The notes under the pieces: model-generated
The model's database searches: none
The model's input: the letters and a program-made list of their open reading frames with translations, nothing else
What the model was told of the DNA's origin: nothing
Shown here: in pieces, positions 42,178 through 51,442 of the stretch
Numbering within the stretch: position 1 is the stretch's first letter
Layout of the letters: every line of letters starts with the position of its first letter
Source of the DNA: Streptomyces fumigatiscleroticus
GTDB taxonomy: Bacteria; Actinomycetota; Actinomycetes; Streptomycetales; Streptomycetaceae
Length of the DNA stretch: 64,000 nt
Direction of reading: 5' to 3'
Assembly (NCBI RefSeq): GCF_014647975.1
Contig: NZ_BMQF01000027.1
Coordinates: forward strand, 1 to 64,000
Program-made: the position numbers and the translations under genes

Positions 42178-44121
42178 TCAGCGGTGGCGCCGGTAGGACT
42201 CGACGTAACCCTTCGCGGGCGTGCCCACGCCGGTGACGTCGTCGTAGCCCTTCACGGCCTTCAGCGAGCTGTCCTTGCCCAGGCTGCGGACCGAGGTCGC
42301 CAGGCCGTCGGTGGTGTCGTAGCCGTTGACGTAGTCGACGCGGGCCACGGCGAGGCCGGAGCCGGTCGGGTCGTCGGTGACGTCGTGGTAGACCTTCGAG
42401 CCGTACTTCGCGTAGATCGCCGGGTTGGCGAAGCCGATCGCCTTTCCGCCACGGGCCTCCTGGGCCAGCGCCTGGACGGCCGCGATCACCGGCGCGGCCA
42501 GCGAGGTGCCGCCGATGCGGTACTCGTCGTAGCGCTGGGTGCCGTCCGGGAAGGTCTGCGTCTGCCCGACCCTGAACCCGGTGTTCGGGTCCGCGATCGC
42601 CGCGATGTCCGGCACGACGCGGTTGCCGGCCGCGCTGTTGGCCTTGGCCAGCGAGTCCGGCACGACGCCCTTCTGGTAGTACGGCTCGGCGACCGTGGCG
42701 CTGGTGCCGCCGCCCGCGCCCGAGGTGTAGGCGCCGGGGAAGTTCACCCAGCTGCTGCCGTCCGCGGACAGATCGGCCTTCTCGGTGCCCCAGCCGGTCT
42801 CCCACAGGTACCTGTCGCCCTTGCCGACCGCCAGCGAGGTGCCGCCGACCGCCGTCACCCAGGCCGAGTTGGCCGGGGTGTCCACCTGCTTCACGCCGGT
42901 GGAGGCCACGTTGTCGCCGCTGTCGCCGGAGGAGAAGTAGAAGCCGATGCCCTCCACCGCGCCGAACTGGAAGACCTGGTCGTAGGCGGCGGCCAGGTCC
43001 GGCGTCTGGTTGGCCTCGACGTCGCCCCAGGAGTTGGAGACGATGTCGGCCAGATGCCCGTCGACGATTTCGCTCAGCGAGTCCAGCAGGTCGTCGTCGT
43101 AGCAGGAGGCGGCGCCGACATAGGTGATCTGCGCGGCGGGCGCGACCGCGTGCACGGCCTCGACGTCGAGGGTCTCCTCGCCGTACCAGCCGGCGGCCCC
43201 GCACTCCTCGGTCCTCGTGTAGTCCTTCGGCAGCACCTGGCGCAGCTGGCCGGTCCTCCAGGCCGCGTCGCCGTGCTTCTTGGCGTAGGTGGCCGCGTCC
43301 TTGGCGATGGTCGGCGAGGCGTAGGCGTCGGTGATGGCGACGCGCACGCCCTTGCCGGTGCGGCTGCCGGCGCCGTACGCGGCCCGCAGCTGCCTGCCGG
43401 TGTAGCCCTGCACGGCGTACGGGATCTTCTTGCCGTAGGCGGACGGCAGCGTGGTGGCGGTGTTCGAGCCGTAGTACGAGGAGAACGGCCCGGAGTTCCT
43501 GAACACCGCGTCCGGCGGCGGCAGCTGGTCGTCGTGGTCGGCCTTGTGCGGCGCGGTGTCCAGGCCGGTGACGGTGAGGACGGCGCCGTTCAGGCTGTCC
43601 GGCACGGAGGCCGTCTTCGACGGCGCCCGGTAGGTCTTGGCGCCCTTGGCGTAGTTGTGCAGCTGCGTGCCGAAGGCCTGCTCGGCGGCGGCCACGTCAC
43701 CGGTGACGGAGACGTAGTGCTGCGTCACGCCGGTCACCTTCAGACCCGCGGACGTCAGCCAGGACTTCACCGCGGCCACCTGTGCCCCGCTCGCGCCGAA
43801 GCGCGCCCGCGCCTGTGCGGCGCTGAGGTACTTGCCGTACGACGCCGAGTCCGGGTCGGAGACGGCCTTCGCGTACGCGGCGAGGCCGGCCGCGTCCCGG
43901 CCGGCGAGATAGACCCGGGCGGAGACCCGGGCGCCGTCGGAGGCGGCGCCCTTGTCCGCCTTGGCCGTCGCCCACGCGGGCCTGGTGCCCGCGAGCGTGT
44001 CCCGGCCCGGTCCGTCCGCGGCGTGGGCCGCGGGTATGCCGAGCGCCAGCGCACCCGCGAGCATGGGCAGTGCCGCCGCCATGCTCACCCCGGCACGTAC
44101 CTTGGCGCGGTTGGATCTCAT
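42178..44121 (-). CDS. secreted S53 (sedolisin/kumamolisin-type) serine-carboxyl peptidase
   Basis: A 647-residue preproprotein. ATG 44121 follows AGGGGG; the signal peptide ends near AHAADG. Residues 50-230 are the Pro-kumamolisin activation domain (LSAAQARARFGASGAQV). In the peptidase domain, Glu and Asp lie in WYGEETLDVEAVHAVAP (near 315-322), the oxyanion Asp in SNSWGD (near 365) and the nucleophile Ser in IGGTSLAAP (near 538). The C-terminal YDDVTGVGTPAKG is the calcium-binding end. Such enzymes act at acid pH on extracellular protein; Streptomyces secretes several. Confidence 0.92.
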   Translation of the reverse strand: MRSNRAKVRAGVSMAAALPMLAGALALGIPAAHAADGPGRDTLAGTRPAWATAKADKGAASDGARVSARVYLAGRDAAGLAAYAKAVSDPDSASYGKYLSAAQARARFGASGAQVAAVKSWLTSAGLKVTGVTQHYVSVTGDVAAAEQAFGTQLHNYAKGAKTYRAPSKTASVPDSLNGAVLTVTGLDTAPHKADHDDQLPPPDAVFRNSGPFSSYYGSNTATTLPSAYGKKIPYAVQGYTGRQLRAAYGAGSRTGKGVRVAITDAYASPTIAKDAATYAKKHGDAAWRTGQLRQVLPKDYTRTEECGAAGWYGEETLDVEAVHAVAPAAQITYVGAASCYDDDLLDSLSEIVDGHLADIVSNSWGDVEANQTPDLAAAYDQVFQFGAVEGIGFYFSSGDSGDNVASTGVKQVDTPANSAWVTAVGGTSLAVGKGDRYLWETGWGTEKADLSADGSSWVNFPGAYTSGAGGGTSATVAEPYYQKGVVPDSLAKANSAAGNRVVPDIAAIADPNTGFRVGQTQTFPDGTQRYDEYRIGGTSLAAPVIAAVQALAQEARGGKAIGFANPAIYAKYGSKVYHDVTDDPTGSGLAVARVDYVNGYDTTDGLATSVRSLGKDSSLKAVKGYDDVTGVGTPAKGYVESYRRHR

Positions 44122-44250
44122 GGAACCCCCTGTGCGGTTCGACGCGAGTAGATACTCGACAGGGGCCACTCTGGCCATGATCCGTTCATGCCAGGGCTAT
44201 GCGCAGGCCAAGAAGAGTCCAAGGAGCCGTCGGCAGCGGTGACGCGGGCC

Positions 44251-44874
44251 TCAGCTGCGCGGTGCGGCGCCCCGCTCACGGAGCATGTCCGCCATGAGGC
44301 CGATCTCCGACCGCTGCGCCTGGACGATGCCCTGCGCCAGCCGCTTCTCCACGCCGACCGCGCACCGCTCGACACAGCCCTCGGCCATGTGGACGCCGCC
44401 CCGGTGATGCTCCGTCATCAGCTGGAGATACAACACCTCCGCCCGCTTCCCGTCGAGCTTCTGGAGCCGGCTCAGCTCCGCGTCGGTGGCCATGCCCGGC
44501 ATCAGCGCCCCGTCCTCGCCGGCCGGCATGTCCCCCATCCCCATCCAGGCCATCGGCGGATCCGAGGACACCTTCGGCAGCCCCCACAGGTCCAGCCAGC
44601 CCAGCAGCATGCCCCGCTGGTTGGCCTGCGTCTGCGCGATGTCGTACGCGAGCCGCCGCACCTCCTCGTCCTCGGTGCGGTCGCGCACGATGTACGACAT
44701 CTCCACGGCCTGCTGGTGGTGGACCGCCATGTCCCGCGCGAACCCCGCGTCCGCGGAGTCCGCGGCGGGGGTACGGGCGGCCCCGTCGTCCCCGGCCACC
44801 GCGTAGGTGATCGCGCCGACCGCGGCCAGCAGCGCCGCCACGGCCCCCGCGAGCCGGCCGGCGTACCGCCTCAC
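44251..44874 (-). CDS. DUF305 family (ferritin-like) exported protein
   Basis: A 207-residue protein starting at GTG 44874, which overlaps the upstream stop (GTGA). A signal or anchor helix (LAGAVAALLAAVGAITYAVA) leads to two DUF305 repeats marked by MAVHHQQAVEM and MTEHHRGGVHMAE, both with paired His that could bind metal. Two Cys lie in EGCVERCAVG. DUF305 proteins are often linked to copper handling, but no copper gene is adjacent. Function unknown. Confidence 0.85.
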   Translation of the reverse strand: MRRYAGRLAGAVAALLAAVGAITYAVAGDDGAARTPAADSADAGFARDMAVHHQQAVEMSYIVRDRTEDEEVRRLAYDIAQTQANQRGMLLGWLDLWGLPKVSSDPPMAWMGMGDMPAGEDGALMPGMATDAELSRLQKLDGKRAEVLYLQLMTEHHRGGVHMAEGCVERCAVGVEKRLAQGIVQAQRSEIGLMADMLRERGAAPRS

Positions 44875-45542
44875 TGCGACAGCCCGCCCGTGCAGGCCGC
44901 GCCCGGCTCGGGCGTCTGCTCGCCCTGCACGTACTTCTCGAAGAAGGCGTCGACGGCCGGATCGCTCGCGCCCGTCACCGTGCGCTGGTGCCCCCAGGCC
45001 GTGAGCATGATCGGGTCCTGCTGCTTGTCGTCGGGGCTCATCAGCGTGTACGGCGTCTTCCGCACCTTCGCCGCCAGCGCGTCGACGTCGGCCTTCGCGG
45101 CCTTGCCGGTGTACGTCACCCACACCGCGCCGTGCTCCAGCGAGTGCACCGCGTTCATGTTGTTCAGCGCCTTGGTGTAGACGTCGCCGTCGCAGTTCAT
45201 CCAGACCTGGTCGTGGTCGCCGCCGACCGGGGGCTCGACCGGGTACGTCACGGTCTTGGTGACGTGGTTGCGGGACAGGGTGCCCTTCCAGGTCCTCACG
45301 CCGTCCTCGCCCGTGACGAACTGCCCCGGACCCTTGTCGCCGGCCGCCGTGGTGCCGGAGCCGCCGGAGTCGTCGGACTGCGCCCGCACGACGAGCACAC
45401 CGCCGACGACGAGCGCCGCGGCCACCACGGCAGAGGCCGTCACCATGAGCACACGGCCGCGGCGCTCGCGGGTGCGCTCGGCACGCCGCATCTCCTCTAT
45501 CCGCGCCTTGCGCGCGGTGCTGCTGTTCTGGGCGGAACCCAT
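44871..45542 (-). CDS. DUF3105 family membrane-anchored protein
   Basis: A 223-residue protein. A basic cytoplasmic lead (RKARIEEMRRAERTRERRG) precedes one helix (VLMVTASAVVAAALVVGGVLVV). The external DUF3105 domain has YPVEPPVGGDHDQVWMNCDG, NAVHSLEHGAVWVTY and LTAWGHQRTV, with conserved His and Trp; two Cys (WMNCDG and GAACTGG) may form a disulfide. It is translationally coupled to the DUF305 gene, a recurrent actinobacterial pair. Role unknown. ATG 45542 follows an AAGGG site. It is divergent from glnA2. Confidence 0.88.
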   Translation of the reverse strand: MGSAQNSSTARKARIEEMRRAERTRERRGRVLMVTASAVVAAALVVGGVLVVRAQSDDSGGSGTTAAGDKGPGQFVTGEDGVRTWKGTLSRNHVTKTVTYPVEPPVGGDHDQVWMNCDGDVYTKALNNMNAVHSLEHGAVWVTYTGKAAKADVDALAAKVRKTPYTLMSPDDKQQDPIMLTAWGHQRTVTGASDPAVDAFFEKYVQGEQTPEPGAACTGGLSQ

Positions 45543-45849
45543 GGCTGAGCCCTTCTGGTAAAGGGACGGTCGGGTCCGCTGATCGTAATGGGACGGCAGT
45601 GGCCTTCTGTAGACCGAACGCGGGATCGACGGCCTTCCCGCGACGGCCATGACGGATGCCGGAGCGAGCAGGCAAGATGGGCGGTGAGCAGTCCACCCGC
45701 CGTTGACGAGGCGTTCAGGCGGGGGTCGGCGGAGCGATCCGGGTCCGCAACGCGCACGAAATGGTGATGTGGTGGGATGCTCAGGTGCCCGACCGCCTCC
45801 GCGGGACCGGAAACAGGCGGCCTGACCAGCAAGGATGGGGAAGCGGAAG

Positions 45850-47211
45850 ATGGACAAGCAGCAGGAGTTCGTGCTCCGGACGTTGGAAGAGCGCGACATC
45901 CGTTTCGTACGGCTGTGGTTCACGGACGTCCTGGGCTTCCTCAAGTCCGTGGCCGTGGCCCCGGCCGAGCTGGAGCAGGCCTTCGACGAGGGCATCGGCT
46001 TCGACGGCTCCGCCATCGAGGGCTTCGCCCGGGTCTACGAGTCCGACATGATCGCCAAGCCGGACCCGGGCACCTTCCAGGTCCTGCCCTGGCGCGCCGA
46101 GGCCCCCGGCACCGCCCGGATGTTCTGCGACATCCTCATGCCGGACGGCTCCCCGTCCTTCGCCGACCCGCGCTATGTCCTCAAGCGCGCCCTGGCCCGC
46201 GCCTCCGACCTGGGCTTCACCTTCTACACCCACCCCGAGATCGAGTTCTTCCTGCTGAAGGACAAGCCGGTCGACGGCTCGGTGCCCACCCCCGCCGACA
46301 ACTCCGGCTACTTCGACCACACCCCGCAGAACATCGGCATGGACTTCCGCCGCCAGGCGATCACCATGCTGGAGTCGATGGGCATCTCGGTGGAGTTCTC
46401 CCACCACGAGGGCGCCCCCGGCCAGCAGGAGATCGACCTGCGTTACGCCGACGCGCTCTCCACGGCCGACAACATCATGACCTTCCGCCTGATCATGAAG
46501 CAGGTGGCGCTGGAGCAGGGCGTCCAGGCGACCTTCATGCCGAAGCCGTTCTCCGAGCACCCGGGCTCCGGCATGCACACGCACCTCTCCCTCTTCGAGG
46601 GCGACCGCAACGCCTTCTACGAGTCCGGCGCCGAGTACCAGCTCTCCAAGGTCGGCCGCTCCTTCATCGCGGGCCTGCTGCGGCACGCCGCGGAGATCTC
46701 CGCCGTCACCAACCAGTGGGTCAACTCCTACAAGCGCATCTGGGGCGGCACCGAGCGCACCGCCGGCGCCGGCGGCGAGGCCCCCTCCTACATCTGCTGG
46801 GGCCACAACAACCGCTCCGCCCTGGTCCGCGTGCCCATGTACAAGCCGGGCAAGACCGGCTCGGCCCGGGTCGAGGTCCGCTCCCTGGACTCCGGCGCCA
46901 ACCCCTACCTCGCCTACGCCGTCCTCCTGGCCGCCGGCCTGAAGGGCATCGAGGAGGGCTACGAGCTGCCGCCGGGCGCCGAGGACGACGTCTGGGCCCT
47001 CTCCGACGCCGAGCGCCGCGCGATGGGCATCGAGCCCCTCCCGCAGAACCTCGGCGAGGCCCTGACCCTCATGGACCGCAGCGACCTGGTCGCCGAGACC
47101 CTCGGCGAGCACGTCTTCGACTTCTTCCTGCGCAACAAGCGGCAGGAGTGGGAGGAGTACCGGTCCGAGGTGACCGCGTTCGAGCTGCGGAAGAACCTGC
47201 CGGTGCTGTAG
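45850..47211 (+). CDS. glnA2: GlnA2-type glutamine synthetase-like ligase
   Basis: A 453-residue type I glutamine-synthetase-fold protein. It has GFDGSAIEGFARVYESDM (beta-grasp), HPEIEFFLL (metal Glu), HPGSGMHTHLSLF and RVEVRSLDSGANPYLAYAV. The adenylylation loop normally written NLYDLP is missing; the corresponding region reads GYELPPGAEDDVW. From memory S. coelicolor GlnA2 (SCO2241) is a gamma-glutamylpolyamine synthetase rather than a true glutamine synthetase. I chose ATG 45850 (MDKQQEFVLRTLEE), preceded by GGGGAAGCGG; an ATG five codons upstream is possible. glnE follows on the same strand. Confidence 0.9.
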   Translation: MDKQQEFVLRTLEERDIRFVRLWFTDVLGFLKSVAVAPAELEQAFDEGIGFDGSAIEGFARVYESDMIAKPDPGTFQVLPWRAEAPGTARMFCDILMPDGSPSFADPRYVLKRALARASDLGFTFYTHPEIEFFLLKDKPVDGSVPTPADNSGYFDHTPQNIGMDFRRQAITMLESMGISVEFSHHEGAPGQQEIDLRYADALSTADNIMTFRLIMKQVALEQGVQATFMPKPFSEHPGSGMHTHLSLFEGDRNAFYESGAEYQLSKVGRSFIAGLLRHAAEISAVTNQWVNSYKRIWGGTERTAGAGGEAPSYICWGHNNRSALVRVPMYKPGKTGSARVEVRSLDSGANPYLAYAVLLAAGLKGIEEGYELPPGAEDDVWALSDAERRAMGIEPLPQNLGEALTLMDRSDLVAETLGEHVFDFFLRNKRQEWEEYRSEVTAFELRKNLPVL

Positions 47212-47228
47212 GGCTCGGGCGCCGTCGT

Positions 47229-47257
47229 GCCGGGTGGGGCGTGCCCCCTCACCCGGC
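47229..47257 (+). terminator. hairpin after glnA2
   Basis: GCCGGGTG/CACCCGGC arms with an inner GGGC/GCCC stem, 18 bp after the glnA2 stop and 88 bp before glnE. Probable factor-independent terminator without a T-run. Confidence 0.65.
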
Positions 47258-47344
47258 GGGCGGCGGCGACGGCCGCGGCGCTTTGTCCCGGCACTCCGGC
47301 TACGCTCAAACGCGTACGACCTTGATCCGAGGAGGAGGCCGGGA

Positions 47345-50341
47345 ATGACGGCGCCGGGGCGCAGGAGCAGTACCTTCACACGGCTGCTGCGGCACGGGTT
47401 CACCGATCCCTCGGCGGCCGAGCGGCTGCTGGACAGCGTGGAACTGGCGCCGGTGCGCAACGACCCGGTGCTGCTGGAGGCGCTGGGCGCCACCGCCGAC
47501 CCCGATCTCGCGCTGCTCGGGCTGGTACGGCTGCTGGAGGCCCAGCCCGGCCCCGGTGCCCGCCGGGAGCTGCTCGACACGGTGATAGCGGCCAAGCCGC
47601 TGCGCGACCGGCTGCTGGGGGTGCTCGGCGCCTCCGAGGCGCTCGCCGACCATCTCGCCCGGCACGCCGGGGACTGGCAGGCGCTGGTCACCTACGAGCC
47701 GCGGGACCTGCATCCCGGCGTCGAGGAGTTCGAGCGCGGTCTCGCGGAGGCCGACGACCCCGTCTCGCTGCGCGTCGCCTACCGGCGCTGCCTGCTGTCG
47801 ATCGCCGCCCGCGACGTGTGCGGCACCATCGATGTCGCCGAGACCGCCGCCGAGCTGGCCGACCTCGCCACCGCCACCCTGCGCGCCGCCCTCGCCCTCG
47901 CCCGGGCCGCCGCGCCCGAGGACGCCGCGCTGTGCCGGCTCGCGGTGATCGCCATGGGCAAGTGCGGCGGCCACGAGCTGAACTACGTCTCCGACGTCGA
48001 CGTGATCTTCGTGGGCGAGGCCGTCGACGACGCCGACGAGGGCAAGGCGCTGCGGGCCGCGACGAAGATCGCCTCGCACATGATGCGGATCTGCTCCGAG
48101 ACGACCGTCGAGGGGTCGATCTGGCCGGTCGACGCCAATCTGCGTCCCGAGGGGCGCAACGGACCGCTGGTGCGCACGCTCAGCAGCCATCTCGCCTACT
48201 ACCAGCGCTGGGCCAAGACCTGGGAGTTCCAGGCGCTGCTCAAGGCCCGGCCGGTGGCCGGCGACCCCGACCTCGGCGCGGAGTACATCGCCGCCGTCGA
48301 GCCCCTGGTCTGGCAGGCCGCCGAGCGCGAGCACTTCGTCACGGACGTGCAGAAGATGCGCCGCCGGGTGGTGGAGAACATCCCGGCGGCCGAGGTCGAC
48401 CGCCAGCTGAAGCTGGGGCCCGGCGGGCTCCGCGACGTCGAGTTCGCCGTGCAGCTGCTGCAACTGGTGCACGGGCGCGCCGACGCCTCCCTGCGCAGCC
48501 GTACGACCCTGGACGCGCTCCAGGCGCTCGCCGCCGGCGGCTACATCGGCCGCGCCGACGCCGCCCAGCTCGACGAGGCCTACCGCTTCCTGCGCTCCAT
48601 GGAGCACCGCATCCAGCTGCACCGGCTGCGCCGCACCCACCTCGTCCCCGAGGACGAGGCCGATCTGCGGCGCATCGGGCGCTCGCTGGGGCTGCGCGCC
48701 GACACCGTCGCCACGCTGATGCGGGAGTGGAAGCGGCACGCCTCCGCCGTACGGCGGCTGCACGAGAAGCTGTTCTACCGCCCGCTGCTCGACGCCGTCG
48801 CCCAGCTCGCCCCCGGTGAGGCCCGGCTGAGCGCGGAGGCGGCCCGGGAGCGGCTGGTGGCGCTCGGGTACGTCGATCCGGCCGCCGCGCTGCGGCATCT
48901 GGAGGCGCTGGCCTCGGGCGTGTCCCGCAAGGCCGCCATCCAGCGGACGCTGCTGCCGGTGCTGCTGGGATGGTTCGCCGACTCCGCCGACCCGGACGCG
49001 GGGCTGCTGAACTTCCGCAAGGTGTCGGACGCGCTCGGCAAGACGCCCTGGTATCTGCGGCTGCTCAGGGACGAGGGCGCGGCCGCGGAGAACCTGGCCC
49101 GGGTGCTGTCCGCGGGGCGGCTCGCCCCCGACCTGCTGATGCGCGCCCCCGAGGCGGTGGCGCTGCTCGGCGACGGGGACGGCGGGGGGCTCCAGCCGCG
49201 CGGGCGGGCCCAGCTGGAGCAGGAGATACTCGCCGCGGTCCGCCGCGCCGACGGCGCCGCCCAGGCGGTCACCGCGGCGCGGGGCGTGCGGCGGCGTGAG
49301 CTGTTCCGTACGGCCGCCGCCGACATCGTCGGCTCCTACGGCACCGAGACCCGGCCCGCCGAGGCCGACCAGGGGGCGCTGGTGGACCGGGTCGGCGGTG
49401 CGGTGTCCGACCTGACGGCGGCGACGCTGGCGGGGGCGTTGCGGGCGGTGGTGCGGGAGATGTGGGGGGACGAGCTGCCCACCCGGTTCGCGATCATCGG
49501 GATGGGGCGGTTCGGGGGGCACGAGCTGGGCTACGGGTCCGACGCGGACGTGCTGTTCGTGCACGAGCCGCGGGAGGGGGCCGACGAGCGGGAGGCGGCG
49601 CAGGCCGCCAACAAGGTCGTGTCCGAGATGCGGCGGCTGCTCCAGCTGCCCAGTGCTGATCCGCCGCTTCTGATCGACGCCGGTCTGCGGCCGGAGGGCA
49701 AGTCCGGGCCGCTGGTGCGGACGCTGAAGTCGTACGAGGCGTACTACCGGCGGTGGTCGCTGGTGTGGGAGTCGCAGGCGCTGCTGCGGGCCGAGTTCGT
49801 CGCCGGGGACGAGGAGCTGGGGCGGCGGTTCGTCGAGCTGATCGATCCGCTGCGGTACCCGGCCGACGGGCTGGGGGACGACGCCGTACGGGAGATCCGG
49901 CGGCTGAAGGCCCGGATGGAGGCCGAGCGGCTGCCCCGCGGTGCGGATCCCAAGCTGCACGCCAAGCTCGGGCCCGGGGGGCTGTCCGACGTGGAGTGGA
50001 CCGTGCAGCTGATGCAGTTGCGGCACGGTGCGCGGGTGGCGGGGCTGCGGACGACGCGGACCCGCCAGGCGCTCGCCGCCGCGCGGGAGGCCGGGCTGAT
50101 CGGGGAGGAGGACGCGGCGACTCTCGACGAGGCCTGGGTGCTGGCCGGGCGGGTGCGCAACGCGGTGATGCTGGTGCGGGGGCGGGCCGGGGACACGTTC
50201 CCGACCGACACCCGGGAACTGGCGGCCGTGGGGCGGTATCTGGGGTACGGGCCGGGGCATGCGGGGGACATGCTCGACGCGTACCGGCGTACCACGCGGC
50301 GGGCCCGGGGTGTGGTGGAGGAGCTGTTCTACGGAGGGTGA
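47345..50341 (+). CDS. glnE: bifunctional glutamine synthetase adenylyltransferase/deadenylase
   Basis: A 998-residue enzyme that adds or removes AMP on glutamine synthetase. It has the two-fold architecture: N-terminal nucleotidyltransferase motif GKCGGHELNYVSDVDVIFV and C-terminal GRFGGHELGYGSDADVLFV, each followed by an HD-like helical PII-UTase domain (LRDVEFAVQLLQLVHG and LSDVEWTVQLMQLRHG). ATG 47345 follows GAGGAGG. Codon use shifts toward more G-rich wobble in the last third, which is common within this gene. Its target is GlnA elsewhere rather than the neighbouring glnA2, which lacks the target tyrosine. Confidence 0.95.
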   Translation: MTAPGRRSSTFTRLLRHGFTDPSAAERLLDSVELAPVRNDPVLLEALGATADPDLALLGLVRLLEAQPGPGARRELLDTVIAAKPLRDRLLGVLGASEALADHLARHAGDWQALVTYEPRDLHPGVEEFERGLAEADDPVSLRVAYRRCLLSIAARDVCGTIDVAETAAELADLATATLRAALALARAAAPEDAALCRLAVIAMGKCGGHELNYVSDVDVIFVGEAVDDADEGKALRAATKIASHMMRICSETTVEGSIWPVDANLRPEGRNGPLVRTLSSHLAYYQRWAKTWEFQALLKARPVAGDPDLGAEYIAAVEPLVWQAAEREHFVTDVQKMRRRVVENIPAAEVDRQLKLGPGGLRDVEFAVQLLQLVHGRADASLRSRTTLDALQALAAGGYIGRADAAQLDEAYRFLRSMEHRIQLHRLRRTHLVPEDEADLRRIGRSLGLRADTVATLMREWKRHASAVRRLHEKLFYRPLLDAVAQLAPGEARLSAEAARERLVALGYVDPAAALRHLEALASGVSRKAAIQRTLLPVLLGWFADSADPDAGLLNFRKVSDALGKTPWYLRLLRDEGAAAENLARVLSAGRLAPDLLMRAPEAVALLGDGDGGGLQPRGRAQLEQEILAAVRRADGAAQAVTAARGVRRRELFRTAAADIVGSYGTETRPAEADQGALVDRVGGAVSDLTAATLAGALRAVVREMWGDELPTRFAIIGMGRFGGHELGYGSDADVLFVHEPREGADEREAAQAANKVVSEMRRLLQLPSADPPLLIDAGLRPEGKSGPLVRTLKSYEAYYRRWSLVWESQALLRAEFVAGDEELGRRFVELIDPLRYPADGLGDDAVREIRRLKARMEAERLPRGADPKLHAKLGPGGLSDVEWTVQLMQLRHGARVAGLRTTRTRQALAAAREAGLIGEEDAATLDEAWVLAGRVRNAVMLVRGRAGDTFPTDTRELAAVGRYLGYGPGHAGDMLDAYRRTTRRARGVVEELFYGG

Positions 50342-50453
50342 CCCTCCGTGCGCCCGCCGTGCGGCGGTGGTGCGGGGTCGTGGTGGGTGCGGCGAGCCCG
50401 CCGCGGGTCGTGCCCCGCTGCCCGCTGCCACGGCCGAAGTGTGCTGGGACCGG

Positions 50454-51356
50454 CTAAGCGGCGGGCTTCGCCGCACCCCCGCGACCCGCTCCCGTATGAC
50501 GGCGGCCGCGGGTGGTGGGGGGTGGCTGGTCCGGTAGTTTCGGCAGGGAGTAGGGGAGCGTTCCGTACCAGAGTCGTGCCGTCGCGTAGCCCACGGTCAG
50601 GCAGAGGACGCCGCCCACCGCGTCCAGCCAGAAGTGGTTGGCCGTGGCCACGATCACGACGAGGGTGGCCGCCGGGTAGAGCAGGCCCAGGACGCGGGCC
50701 CAGGGGACGGTGGCCAGGGCGAAGATGGTCAGGCCTGCCCACAGGGACCAGCCGATGTGCATCGAGGGCATCGCGGCGTACTGGTTGGACATGTTCTTCA
50801 GATCGCCGGAGGCCATGGAGCCCCAGGTCCGGTGGACCATGACCGTGTCGATGAAGTGGCCGCCGTTCATCAGGCGGGGCGGGGCCAGCGGATACAGGTA
50901 GTAACCGATCAGGGCGACGCCGGTGGTGGTGAAGAGGACCAGGCGGGTGGCGGCGTAGCGGCCCGGGTGGCTGCGGTAGAGCCAGATCAGAACACCGAGG
51001 GTGACGACGAAGTGCAGGGTCGCGTAGTAGTAGTTCATCGCGACGATGAGCCAAGTCACCGCGTTGACGGAGTGGTTGACGGACTCCTCGACCGCTATGC
51101 CCAGGTGGTGCTCGGCCCGCCAGATCCAGTCGGCGTTGCGCAGTGCCTTCCCGCGCTGTTCCGGGACCGCGTTGCGGATCAGTGAGTACGTCCAGTAACT
51201 GATCGCGATCAGCAGGATCTCGAACCAGAGGCGGGGACGGCGGGGGGTGCGCGGGGTGCGCGGACGGTGCGGGGCTCTCTGCCCGGGCGCGTCCGTGACG
51301 GGGTGGGGGAGGGCCGGTTCCCGGTCCTTCCTCGTCGTCGCGGTCGTGTCGCCCAT
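50454..51356 (-). CDS. PAP2-superfamily membrane phosphatase/transferase (AUR1-like)
   Basis: A 300-residue membrane protein with a basic Arg/Pro lead and about six helices. The PAP2 site is split as usual: PLAPPRLM (first part), AAMPSMHIGW (catalytic His) and ATANHFWLDAVGG (third, His and Asp). The NHFWLD form is typical of the AUR1-like inositol-phosphorylceramide-synthase group (PAP2_3) found in actinomycetes, which may transfer phospho-head groups. The C-terminus is Arg/Gly/Pro-rich. Converges with glnE. Confidence 0.87.
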   Translation of the reverse strand: MGDTTATTRKDREPALPHPVTDAPGQRAPHRPRTPRTPRRPRLWFEILLIAISYWTYSLIRNAVPEQRGKALRNADWIWRAEHHLGIAVEESVNHSVNAVTWLIVAMNYYYATLHFVVTLGVLIWLYRSHPGRYAATRLVLFTTTGVALIGYYLYPLAPPRLMNGGHFIDTVMVHRTWGSMASGDLKNMSNQYAAMPSMHIGWSLWAGLTIFALATVPWARVLGLLYPAATLVVIVATANHFWLDAVGGVLCLTVGYATARLWYGTLPYSLPKLPDQPPPTTRGRRHTGAGRGGAAKPAA

Positions 51357-51442
51357 AGGTATGAAGTCTGCCAGAAAAGCCCTTCATCACCGATCATCCC
51401 TTGGTCGGGTCCGGGCCGCACGTTCTCCGCCCTGAGGACGAT

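Noticed and set aside
47306..50476. Minus-strand frame of about 1056 codons across glnE
   Set aside because: Antisense shadow rich in Pro, Gln and His; glnE has intact motifs on the plus strand.
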